64,000 nt of DNA from Physcia stellaris (taxonomy: Eukaryota > Ascomycota > Lecanoromycetes > Caliciales > Physciaceae): assembly GCA_018902385.1 (NCBI GenBank), contig JABSSW010000002.1:806001-870000 (forward strand). The letters are read 5' to 3'. This document shows positions 1 through 10,109 of the stretch, one piece after another. Positions within the stretch are counted from its first letter, which is position 1; each line of letters opens with the position of its first letter. The position numbers were made by a program, and so were the translations under genes. The notes under the pieces were generated by a model. The model had not been told where the DNA came from and did no database searches. It saw nothing but the letters and a program-made list of their open reading frames with translations.

Positions 1-1840
1 GAGGTTGCAAGACGTATTCGGAATGTCGGTAGTGCAATTAGTCAAGCTGGTCCTGGGGATGCCAGTAGCAGGGAAAGGGAGTTGCCATCACAAGTACAAG
101 CAAAAGCAAAGGTCCCTAAAGCGCCCAGATCGAAAGTTAGAACGCTTCAGTCATTAACTGACTTCCTCGACCTAGAGGATGATTTCGATGGCCTAGATTC
201 CCTTTCAGTACCCAAGCCACCCCCAATTCACGATGCACCCCATCCAAGTTCATCAATAGGTACTGGTGAAGCAGGACAAAGGCTTGGTGGTGCGCCAGTG
301 GACAAATTTGGCACGTATAATCCGAGAAAAGAACGTCAAAAAGGGATAGGGCGAGAAATCGTCGACCTCAGTTCTAGTCCGGAGAGCACCCCAAAACCTG
401 CGAAAGCCCTTTGGTCATTCGAGGAGGGTTTTGCGGAGAATACATCTAACAATAAAGCAAGCGCAGCTCCTACACGCAAAATCTCAGCACGTGTACCAGA
501 ACCTGCTAAAGCCTTGTGGTCTTATGAAGAAGGCTTTGCAGAAAATACATCCAGAAAGGAGGCAAGAAAAGCACCTGCGAGCCATCCTTTACCACCAGCC
601 CTCAACCCTGCAAAAGCCTCATGGTCCTTCGACGAAGGCCTCACAGACAAACACCCTAGAAAAGCTTCAAATAAAGCTACCTTGAGCAAATCCTCAACAC
701 TCGCTCAAGAACCAGAGGAAGCCTTGTGGTCATATAAAGACGGTTTCACGGAAAACACCTCCAGAAGCAAGGCCAGTGTAGCCCCTCGAGTCCCTGCACC
801 GAACCTATCAGTAACCGCCGGACCTATACGTCCATCGAATGACACCAATGTCTTTAATAGCAAAGCAGACAACGCAGCCGCAAATAATTCCTTAGAAATC
901 AGGGACAATTCACGCTCATCTAAAGAACCCTTTCCAACCTTCCAACCCATCACCCTCCAACCCGGCACGTTCACCATCCAACTCCTCCTCGATTCCCGCG
1001 AAGTCCGCGCCAAAGACGACAGAGACTACATCGCCCGCGAACTCACAAAAAAGGGCCTCAACCCCATCACACGCGCCCTCGACCTCGGCGACTTCTTCTG
1101 GGTCGCCCGCACCAACGACCCCACCCTACTCACGCGCTACGGCGAAGAAGGCTGTGAAATCGCACTGGACTACATCGTAGAGCGCAAACGGCTCGACGAC
1201 CTCATCGCCAGCGTCAAAGACCGGCGCTTCCACGAGCAGAAATTCCGCCTCCGGCGCTCGGGCGTCAAGCACGTCGTCTACCTGATCGAAGACATCAGCC
1301 TCAGCGCAGAGCACAAAGCGCGCTACCACGACATGGTGCAGACCGCGATCGGGGAGACGCAGGTCCTGGACGGGTATTTCGTCAAGCGCACCCTCAAGCT
1401 GGACGACTCGATCCGCTACCTCGCGCGCATGACGCGCCTGCTGCAATCCCTCTATGAAAACAAACCGCTGCTCGTCATCCCGACGCGCCATCTCGATGCG
1501 CGCACTTATTTACCCTTCGTCACGCACCTCCGCGCTACCCAGCCGGGGACTAGCTATAACGTCACCTACCCCGCGTTCAAGAGCCTGGCTAGTAAATCCG
1601 ACACCACGACGCTGAGGGACGTGTACCTGAAGATGCTGATGTGTACGCGGGGTTTGAGCGGGGAGAAGGCGATTGAGGTGCAGAAATGTTGGGGGACGCC
1701 GAGGGCGCTGATTGAGGCGCTGGAGGGGGAGGGGGGAGGGGTTGTTGGAGGGGAGGCTGGGGAGGAATGCTGTTGCGAGGAGGCGGGTGGGGAGGGTGCT
1801 TGGTGCTAAGGTTGCGGGGATTTGGGGGTCGGAGGGTTGA
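1..1840 (+). CDS. MUS81: MUS81 crossover-junction endonuclease, 3' part of gene (5' end outside window)
   Basis: Catalytic subunit of the Mus81-Eme1/Mms4 structure-specific nuclease, which cuts 3' flaps, stalled forks and recombination intermediates in the nucleus. The frame is open from base 1, so the N-terminal HhH region lies upstream. The XPF/ERCC4 nuclease domain spans about 970-1480: LLLDSREVR, then LDLGDFFWVAR, then the metal-binding core IVERKRLDDL at about 1174-1203, then a tandem-HhH tail. A disordered linker before it carries four 35-residue repeats (397-816). The open frame stops at 1809, but the expected MUS81 ending (ARRRVGRVLGAKVAGIWGSE) is read in frame 2 and stops at 1838-1840. 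Frame is therefore lost by one base in the G-rich tract at about 1722-1765, with no plausible intron there. Identification is firm; the exact C-terminal join is inferred. Confidence 0.93.
397..816 (+). repeat. Four in-frame 105-nt repeats in the MUS81 linker
   Basis: Repeat units start at 397, 502, 607 and 712, exactly 105 nt (35 codons) apart. Each starts with a conserved block of the form P-A-K-A-[LS]-W-S-[FY]-[EDK]-[ED]-G-[FL], mostly followed by ENTSR, and then a variable basic/alanine spacer. The protein is better conserved than the DNA, so the array looks old and selected as a short peptide motif. Confidence 0.85.
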
Positions 1841-2560
1841 AGTGACTTCTTTTGCTTCGAAAAAGTAAGGTGTATGCAATAGAGTTGAATGCGACGTGGA
1901 TGTTTGATGTGCACTGACAATTCCCCTCCCCCTACCCCCTATATATTGGCTATTTCCACATCTGAGAGGTTTGCGGTTCCGGACATATCTACTCTTCTGA
2001 CCGGGAGCAAATCACAGTGATGTTTTGCTGGGATCTATTACTACGATTCTCTTTCGCGAAGCGAGGGTCTGCGAGAATCCCGAGAATTTGACCTATTCCC
2101 CCGAAACTCCTCGACCGAATCGAGCGAAAATGGACGCCGGGAATGGTGCAAAGGGGGTATCAGGGCATCCAAAAATGTATATGAGATTTTTGAAATGGAG
2201 TTGACTTATATGCTTGCCTCGAGATCGAGTCCTGGATTGTTTGCTGATGGGGATGAAAAGATGAGGAATGATAGCCTTGACGATCGAGGATGATGGAGGG
2301 AGATGGAGGTTGGTGTTCGTTGGATTGTGTTTGTGGGATTTTTCTTTCTTGCCCTTATTGCTCGCATGATACCGAAAACGAAAGAGAGATTTCGAGAGAA
2401 TTGAGATAGGGTTTGGGAAGAGGAATAATTCACTGTTCAACTGCATACCGGCTTGATGATAATCACTATAATCTCCTTCCCCTCCCCCCCAAAACTACCA
2501 TTCACTATATTCCGAAAATCTGTCTCTATCTCTGCCGCTGTTTCTGATATGCTATGATAT
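1841..2560. other. Intergenic, convergent 3' flanks (MUS81 / PAN protein)
   Basis: Both neighbours point into this stretch, so it should hold their terminators and poly(A) signals. Open frames here are short and look like chance. I see nothing else. Confidence 0.6.
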
Positions 2561-5158
2561 CTACGGACCGGTCCCTGCGCTTGAATTCCCGACTCCTCCC
2601 TGACAGCACTGTGGTCCGGTCAGGGAGATATCGTCCACTGTGTAGGTTGCTTGCATGTTGATTTTCTGGTTTTTGTTAGTTATTTGTTATTGTTCCTTTT
2701 TGTTTGATTGAGGCTTTGGGGGGTGGGAGGGTAGATAGAGTATGGGGGGTTTTTTTTCTGGGAGGAGGGATCACAGCAAAAGCGATATCCATCCCCAAAA
2801 TGCCCTCAACCCCACCCAAAAAACAAGAGAAGAAAAAACCAGAAGCGCCACAAAAAAGAGAAAAAAGAAAGAGCCGGCAAGAAAAAACAAAACTCACAAT
2901 ACAATAAAGCGCAACCGTAAAAGTCTCCCCCCCATCCCCCTGCGCGCCCACCCCACCATACACAAACGTCAAACGATCCCTCTCCTCCCCCTCCGGGAAC
3001 GGGCTGCTTTTCTCCCCATTCGTATCCGCGTACAGCAGCTTGATAGTCTGGTCGCCGAGCTCGAGACTAACGTCGCATTCCCCTCCGTCGCAGTTCTGGG
3101 TTAGATCGACGGTGAGTTGGTGCGTGAGGGCGAGGGTGTAGGTGCTGTTGGGGCAGAGGGAGGGGATGGTTTGGATCAGTTCGGCTTGGCTGTAGTCTGT
3201 TGTTGCGTCGTTGGTGGCTGTTAGGACGCTGCGTTTGTGTGTGTGTGTTTAGTAGAAGTCCGGGGGAGGGGGAGGTTGGAGAAGGGGATGGGACGGAATG
3301 GGGAGGGGACTTACGCTCCGTAGCCTGAGGCATTCGTTGGGTTCTGTTGTATGTCTCCCGTTGCTGGGTCCTCGGCGACTATGGACCAGGGATCTAAGGA
3401 GCCGTTCACGAAGCCGCCGTTCGTGATGAGTTCCTCGATCGGGCATGCGGACGTTGAAGATGTTGGTGGGGAGCTTGATGTCGGACTGTAAGGGAGGCTT
3501 GCAGAGACGCTGGTACCTGACAGGTCTGAAGACGTTATAAAGGAAATGGAAGCGCTAGAGGCAGTTGTGGAATCGATTGTGGCGTTTGCTATCGTCGAAG
3601 TTGCCGAAGAGAAAGTGCTTATTGAATCAGAAGAGGTGGGGTTGATTAAACTGGAGATGACATCTGAAACTCCGGATATCGTAGACTGTGGTGATGACGT
3701 CGATTGAGTCAAATCCGGACTGCTGGAGAAGTCAAACGAGGTGGGGTTGATTGAATCAGAGACGTCTGAAACTCCGGAAGTCGAAGACTGTGGTGACAAC
3801 GTCGATTGAGTGGAGTCCGGACTGCTGGAGGAATCAGACGAGGTGGGGTTGATTGAACCAGAGACGTGTGAAACTCCGGATATCGTAGACTGTGGTGAAG
3901 CCGTCGTTTGAGTGGAGTCCGGACTGCTGGAGGAATCAGACGAGGTGGGGTTGATTGAACCAGAGACATTTGAAACTCCGGAAGTCGAAGACTGTGGTGA
4001 CAACGTCGATTGAGTCCAGTCCGGACTGGTGGAATAATCAGACGAGGATGATGTTGCTGTTTGTGACGGACTAAGAATCCCTGGCGAAGTCGGGAGTGTT
4101 CCATATGAGATTGTGGGAGTTTCCTGTGGCGACGTAAAACTCACATAGGGAGAATAAAAATCCGGAGTCGTCGTTGGCAGAGCATCCGAGAAAGTCATCG
4201 TAGGTTCAGCTATTGGAGGTGTGTAAAGATAAGTGGATTGAGGAAGAGCCGGGCCAAGGACAACGCCGCCATCCACTTTTGTGTAATTGTTGTCCACGAA
4301 TACCGCAGTATCGACTAATGTTTTAACATCACTGCCAGTGACGCGAGTCAGCCCGTAACAATTCAAGGGCGACCGCTTGCGGAGATTCTTCTGATTGAAA
4401 ATGACCGAATCGCATTCCTCTCCACTCTTCCTTACAATCGAGCAATGCTTCGCACATTCCATGATGTTGTCGAAAAAGTCGGCGAAAATCCTATTTCCTG
4501 AAGCCTGAGCGCCACAAGTTAGATTGTATAAGTCGCCGTTAGCTTCAACAAATAGCCCTGCAACGCATTTAATCCCACGCTGCATCCCAGTCGTTGCAAG
4601 AGTTGGACTTGGTCTAGCGGTTGAAATAATGCCTGATGGATCTGCAGAAGCTGGTGCATCCAGTGTCGAAGAATTGAAAGAAGCCGATATGCTTGGTATA
4701 TCGGCATTCGAGGATGGAGTAGTCGTAACTGAGAAGTCTGGCGGAGTAGTCTGATTGGTGGAAAATTGCAATGGTGACGATATCCCTGTTATGGAAAAGG
4801 ACGAAATACTCTTTGAAGTGGTAGATACATCATCCGGGTCAATGCCAGACGATAATGGCAGAGGGATTACTGTCACTGACACAGCTGCTGGCGGTCCATC
4901 TACTGTTTGTGATGTAGATCCTAACGTCGGGTTGTCTGAATAGCTTGCCCATCCCCCACCACCGGTAGAGGTCTCTATTTTTGTGACTGAAGTCGTCGCT
5001 GCAGATGGCGCAGATGCAATTATCGTACCCACGATGCGAGAGCGTAAGACGCAAGCCGTTTCTGCTCTTGCTTGAGTCGATTGAAGAGCTGATGAGGATC
5101 CGCCCGCACAGTGTCTGCAAGAATAGAAAAATGCAGCAATAAAGAGAGACCTATGCAT
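2561..5158 (-). CDS. Secreted Ser/Thr-rich protein with PAN-like and C-terminal glycan-binding-like domain
   Basis: Three exons join in phase: complement(2561..2637, 2903..3228, 3315..5158), giving 748 aa. A hydrophobic leader (RSLFIAAFFY, residues 3-12) suggests secretion. Residues about 194-295 hold a cysteine module (K-C-V, L-T-C-G, M-E-C-A-K-H-C, E-E-C-D, L-N-C-Y-G) typical of PAN/apple domains. Residues about 367-510 are a Ser/Thr/Pro repeat. From about residue 571 a separate domain opens with ELITNGGF...DPW and closes with LDDISLTGP, split over exons 1-3; this layout is common in fungal CBM-like adhesive domains. Exon 3 is only 77 nt and the intron before it is 265 nt with a GTATTG donor. 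The phase and the DDISLTGP ending support it over an unspliced hydrophobic tail. Probably a cell-wall or extracellular binding protein; ligand unknown. Confidence 0.8.
3633..4046 (-). repeat. Coding minisatellite, four units of 102-105 nt
   Basis: Units begin on the plus strand at 3633, 3738, 3840 and 3942, and a fifth partial start is at 4044. They encode 34-35-residue Ser/Thr-rich repeats of the form NPTSSDSSSSPDSTQ...SPQS[ST]xSGVS. DNA identity between neighbours is high, so unit number is likely to vary between strains. Confidence 0.9.
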
Positions 5159-5473
5159 CTTGGCGAGTGAGTGAAGTCGGCGAGTTCCGAATTGTCAGAG
5201 ATAGACGGGGTGTAATCGTATAAGAAGTATGTGAGGAATGTTGCTAATTCCAAAGCGTAAACAACCCACGCTACTCTCCACACAGATCTCGCTAATCGGA
5301 GTCCCGAAGATTCAACTCAGTCGCATAGCGTGATCACGTTGCATAATGCGGGGACATTCAATGACTTTTGATGATCGGATGATTTTGTTCAGCGAAGAAG
5401 GGTCCATGCTGGTGCAAGCGGGAGAATCTTTTTGACCGACATCTCTTGCCACCAACAAACAACCTTGATAATT
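5159..5473. other. Promoter of PAN protein / 3' flank of BOR1
   Basis: A 315-nt gap between two minus-strand genes. Small frames here have no family resemblance. Nothing specific seen. Confidence 0.5.
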
Positions 5474-7586
5474 TCAAACTGGTGCAGTGGGCTCTTCCAA
5501 TTCCTTTCGATCAGCTGGAAAGGTAGTGGGTTTTTCTCTTGGGACGACAACTTCTTCGCCATCATCTTCAGGAGCCCCCTCCCTACAAGCCCACTCATCC
5601 ACAAACCTCAGAGTCTTCTTGTTCCATATCCGGTTCATGAGTAGAAGACGCACAGGGACGAGTGCAATAATGATGACTGGAAAGGCTGGCGCACCCTTAG
5701 TCAGTGTGACAATGAAAATAACCACCGTGACCACGATCTGTAGAATTGTATATGCATGCACAGGCCAGTAGCTCTCAACATGTTCGGGCAGTGGTGGCAG
5801 ATCGGAGTTTGGAGTCAAGAGATTGAAGAAGCGGAATAGAATGGGGCTTTACTATCATTAGCGAACAGCAATTGGTCTTTTGAGTTTGAACATACTTCAC
5901 TGCCAGACTTTGCTCCCCCATGAACATGAACAGTCCAGCCAAAACGCTCGTTGGTGTCAGTCCCAGTAGATGTTGGAAAGGGGGGCTGATGAACACTAAG
6001 ATCGCTCCAGCGTGGAGAAAGGCGCTCCATCTCTGTTCATACACCCTACGTATATCCCGTATTACAACCTTCTCTTCGCCATCTACCGCCTCCACGATTT
6101 CCTCTTTCTCAGTATGTAAGAGACTCTCCGAGTGGAGCGGCGCCTGAGGTAACAGTCCGTTCGCGGGTGGAATGCCCAAGATCCCGCAAATTGCGGTCGT
6201 GCACCCCAAAAGCACAATATCCCACGCAAATCCACCGGGCTTCTTGGTCCCATATCGATCAATCGTGCAAATAATACTACTGACCTCATGGTCGAAGAAG
6301 AATAGTATCGTAATGATAAGCCCTGGCACCACGGCTGCAAAAATCCACTTCACCTCTAATTCCCAGAATTTGACGAAAAACACCTCGCGGTCAGGACTTG
6401 ACGGCTTGGTTGACGTACTCACCTGCAAGGTCTGCCTGTCAAGCGTACTTAGTTCGCCGACGTGCGGCATACCGATGAAGATGATGATGCTGATAGCAGC
6501 GGCGTACTCAGACAGCCCCATGCGGACGTAGCGGTGAAAGAGAGGTTTCCAGCGTTCAGCCGTGGAGAGGAAGATTGCTACAAGCATGGTGCCGACTGCA
6601 CCGATAATGCTGTAGAGGAAGGCTGCGAAGGAGAGGCCAGTGTGAGCGCGTTGGAGCTCTTGGATGGCCTTGTGAAAGTAGATTATGCTATTCAAGAGAG
6701 AGAAGATTTCGGTAGAGAATGTTGTTACATAGCACTGTGCGCAATTTGGGATTTAGTGATTTGGGCATAAGGTAGCCGGGAATAAGAAAAAAGGAACTTT
6801 TGGTTAGGTTCGCTCTTGTCACGTATTTTCCGACAGTTGAATTCGGATGAAGGAATGCTTCGAGAAGACCTACCATTGTCCAGTCATGAGCATTAATGAC
6901 GGCTAGCAGAATATGCATCCAAGCAGCGTGGATCAAGGACCAAGCCAAGAAAGGAAGAAAGGGTATCTGTGACCCTGGTCAGAGCTTACTGGTGTTCCTG
7001 TAAAGCTGAGGTAACAAGTACGGCTCACATTAAACGATTCCGAACACAGGGAGTATATGTTCTCAGCAAGGACAGAAAAGGGACCAGTAACGCCTAGAAT
7101 GGTAAGGGGCTGGATAGAGATTCTAAGAGATCGTATGAGCTACACAGCTCAGACTCAGTACTCGAGCTCGGAGTATAATCGAAAAAGCTAGAAACGTGAA
7201 AAGGGAAAAGGTAAATGTCACGATATAGAAAACATCTTTCCTACTAGGAACCAAGAAAATTCACGACAACGGCAGACAAGGTGTTCCTCCCACGAACTCA
7301 CCCAAAAGAAAAGACAAAAAACCTACATCGCAAAAACAAGCCCACAAAGCCCCGTACTCAGCACCACCTCAATAGTGCCCCACTGCTGACCGGTCAAGAC
7401 ATACAGATCGCTGGCGAAAGTGATGCCGGGGAGGAGATTGGTGAAGAAGACATAGACGGCGCTGGCGAACACGAGCTGATTGAAGGTGGTCCAGTCCGAG
7501 ACATAGCGCTTCGAGAGATTGTGGAGGTCTTGACGCAGTAAGCGGCCAGGGCTGAGCATGGAGGAAACGGCCATTGATGTGGGCAT
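5474..7586 (-). CDS. BOR1: BOR1-type borate/anion (SLC4 family) transporter
   Basis: Five exons join in phase: complement(5474..5846, 5896..6734, 6874..6966, 7029..7122, 7327..7586), 552 aa. It is a polytopic plasma-membrane protein of the SLC4 bicarbonate/borate family. Recognised blocks are DWTTFNQLVFAS...NLLPGI in exon 1, QPLTILGVTGPFSVLAEN in exon 2, IFSLLNSIIY at the start of exon 4, FFFDHEVSS, the signature GIPPANGLLPQAPLH.ES, and after the last intron NPILFRFFNLLTP. Yeast Bor1 exports boron; the same role is inferred here. The 39-nt segment after LDRQTLQ at about 6423 begins with a perfect GTGAGT, but it aligns with family sequence and is probably exonic. The C-terminal tail is short and acidic. 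Confidence 0.92.
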
Positions 7587-8340
7587 TGGTACTGATGCCG
7601 TTTGTTACATGAGATCAGTTCGAGAACAGGAAGCGTTTTTCGTCATCGGGATGTCGAGGATGACACTTTCGTGACAGAGATGTCTTTGTTCTATCGCACT
7701 GTGTGAGACATGGATCACTCAACCTGGACTCATTGAGCATGTCCAAGTATCGATGCACGACTAAATCGTATTTTCCTCGTGCTGTTTTCTTGAATTTTCA
7801 TTGGACGAAGCTGATTTGAACGGGCGTGAACCCTAAACCCGAGATCAAAAATCCGAGACTCGGAAAAGTCCTCGGATTTTGGCACAGCTACTTACATACA
7901 TGTACTTAAGTGGAGTTAGTAAGGTAGATAAGATGTATTATTGTCTGACGAGAGTAAGGCATGCATACATGGACTTTGGATCACTGTATAGCGATCAATT
8001 ATCCATTCCCAATCGATTTCTTTTCTCACTGATTGTGCAGCCATCGCCGCCAAGCCGTTGATTTGACGCTAATGGCTCGACATGTAAACGAAACTGTTTG
8101 TTTGTTTTTTGATTTTCTCACATTTTCCATCTCGATATTTTCGCACATCACATATTATTTAGGCCATTATTTACATCATATGTGCTAATTTTCTTTCATG
8201 TACAACGATTTTGTTCTTTTCATACCTAACATATTTGCGTCATGATCCTGCTCTTTTCTGGGTATCGACCACGCCAGGGGTTACTTCTCGATAGCCAAGT
8301 TGGACCTGCAACCTGCCATTGCGACCTACGAGACCGATCA
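7587..8340. other. Intergenic, AT-rich in part
   Basis: Holds the BOR1 promoter and the 3' flank of the next minus gene. Contains a 10-bp inverted repeat (listed separately) and an AT-rich block at about 8090-8240. No coding signal seen. Confidence 0.5.
7848..7880. repeat. Perfect 10-bp inverted repeat, 13-nt loop
   Basis: AAAATCCGAG at 7848-7857 pairs with CTCGGATTTT at 7871-7880. It lies 260-290 nt upstream of the BOR1 start codon. It could be a hairpin or a dyad protein-binding site; function unknown. Confidence 0.6.
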
Positions 8341-9398
8341 TCAGACATTCTCCTCCGCTACTCGGATGGAGGACCCACCATGATTAAGCGAGACACCATG
8401 GCAATTTCTGCGGATGCACATCCAGTATACTGCATATGCACCCCTCCATAGGTCTAGATACGAAGCCTCTTCGACATCCCCGAAACTGAGGTTGATAGTG
8501 GCAAAGCAATAGTCGTTGGCTGGAATCCCTTCAATGTTTCGCAACGAACAAAGGCAGCGATTGGAGACTCACCATCTTCATACAATTTCGGCACAAAAAC
8601 CCGGGATCGCCCAACAGGAGGGGCCCCCCGAGGCAGCCATGTGTATATGGCTGCGCTGATGGGCATTTTCGACAAGGTCGTAGCGCAATGGTCGGCTGGA
8701 TCGAAGAAGATTTCCTCGCTGCAACGAACGTTGGGGTCATATGACCTCACGAACACACTCAACCACCGATTGAGGCCTGCAGAAACATCAGCGACCGAAG
8801 CCGGCGCATGAACTGCTATGGGCCTGGACACCTGGACATACCGAGATGTCTATGAATGCCACCAATACCCCCCGGGCGGCGACGCGAGCCCTCCGGAGGC
8901 TTCTCGACGCAGCGTGAGATAATCCGCCGAGCGCCTTCACGGATTGCAGACCAGCTACTGACCTCTACGTCTCCCATACGCCGATGGAAGAGCTCAACAT
9001 CAATAGCGCACTGCCCGTCGACTTTCATCAAAATGTTAGGATCCAGTATATCAGCTCAAGCGTTGAAGTCGCGATGACGTACCGCTCAAAAAGCGAATGG
9101 GGAGCTCAATTTGTGTTGCATCTCCTGTTTGCCCAAACAGTCTCACGCGGCTGTCGGAGGAAATGGATCGGAGTGCGTCGAGGCAGCTTTCTTCACGGAG
9201 GGTACTGCCATATTTGGAATAGCAGGCCATAGTTGGCTCCTCTGTGATATTGGTTGAGGCATGATGTGAAGCTGGTGGAATCTGTACAACAGACGAGGCA
9301 TTTATGCTTTGAGACGTCGGCGAACTGTTATTAGAACCTTTCACCTGTGCGATGATCAGAGCACATATCGCAAGACTGAAGATGTTACGAAGCCACAT
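8341..9398 (-). CDS. Secreted cysteine-containing protein, four exons, unknown function
   Basis: Exons complement(8341..8519, 8573..8776, 8842..9021, 9083..9398) join in phase and give 292 aa; introns are 53-65 nt with clean GT-AG ends. The proposed start gives a signal peptide (MWLRNIFSLAICALIIAQ); an in-frame ATG at 9431 would add 11 residues and spoil it. The mature part has spaced cysteines: MACYSKY, EESCLDAL, DGQCAIDV, SRCVEK, NVRCSEE, HCATTLSKMP, DYCFATI and WMCIRRNC. The layout around DGQCAID, the MP block and the terminal block with a conserved small residue before the last cysteines recalls a family of small secreted proteins in Leotiomycetes and Dothideomycetes, recalled from memory without a firm name. 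No catalytic motif recognised. Confidence 0.7.
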
Positions 9399-9431
9399 GC
9401 ACCTAGTATACTCAAGCTTCAGGCGTATCAT

Positions 9432-10109
9432 GACTTGTGTACGTGGTGAAAGTAAGTGGACGTGAGATTAAACCTCCGAACGTCGCTAGTATTGGTGGAT
9501 ATCGCATGGAAGACTTCTACCGTGGCGAATCATGGACGTTGCCGCACAGAAACAGTGTTCGCGGCAGTCCGCACGCACGGCTTGACTGTATCATTAATAG
9601 GATCAATCTAGGTGCAAGCTATATAATTGTATAAGGGGTCTATCCTCACAGGCTTCATAATGCGATAGCTAAATCCCGGAGAATAATCATGAAATCGAGA
9701 ACAGAGAAGAAGATCCATTCTACGCTTGAGCGTCAGGAACTGTAATCATAACATGCCTTACATGAGTTTTGCAGGAAGATATCTGTCCCCACCAGGTATC
9801 AGACTAATGCATGAGACAGACACTTAGAGCATATAGTTCCTCGTAGGCGGACAGCAATGCCAAATGTACTTAGGTCTTCACGATCCTCTTCGCCGTTCTC
9901 GTCGTCGACAGAGCTACTTTCTGGCGCGATACCCCGGGCAATGTGTACGCCTGTCGGTGTCAACTGAGGCATTTTCCATCGGATATTCACAGTAAGATAG
10001 AGAGAAAGGTTTTCATAGCCTAAGATACAGAGCACGTTCTATACGGCCCAATACCCATCAACCTAATCCAAGATCCCAAAAGTCCAAGTAAAAAGACCCC
10101 AGCTCAAAT
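9432..10109. other. Intergenic with one weak minus-strand ORF (9799-9972)
   Basis: The only candidate is a minus ORF with start at 9972 and stop at 9799 (57 aa, beginning MPQLTPTGVHIARG, acidic middle, CSKC near the end). It has no recognised relative and could be an exon of an unfinished model or chance. The rest shows nothing. Confidence 0.35.

Noticed and set aside
2565-2627. A 10-bp palindrome (2565-2574) and a 9-bp inverted repeat (2596-2627) that looked like a terminator or regulatory hairpin
   Set aside because: They fall inside the 77-nt last exon of the PAN protein, so codon content explains them better.
2676-2897. Hydrophobic C-terminal tail of the PAN protein (possible membrane or GPI anchor)
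   Set aside because: It is intron read-through; splicing to 2637 gives the expected domain end.
6384-6422. 39-nt intron in BOR1 starting with a perfect GTGAGT
   Set aside because: Shorter than any other intron here, a multiple of three, and the segment aligns with coding sequence of the family.
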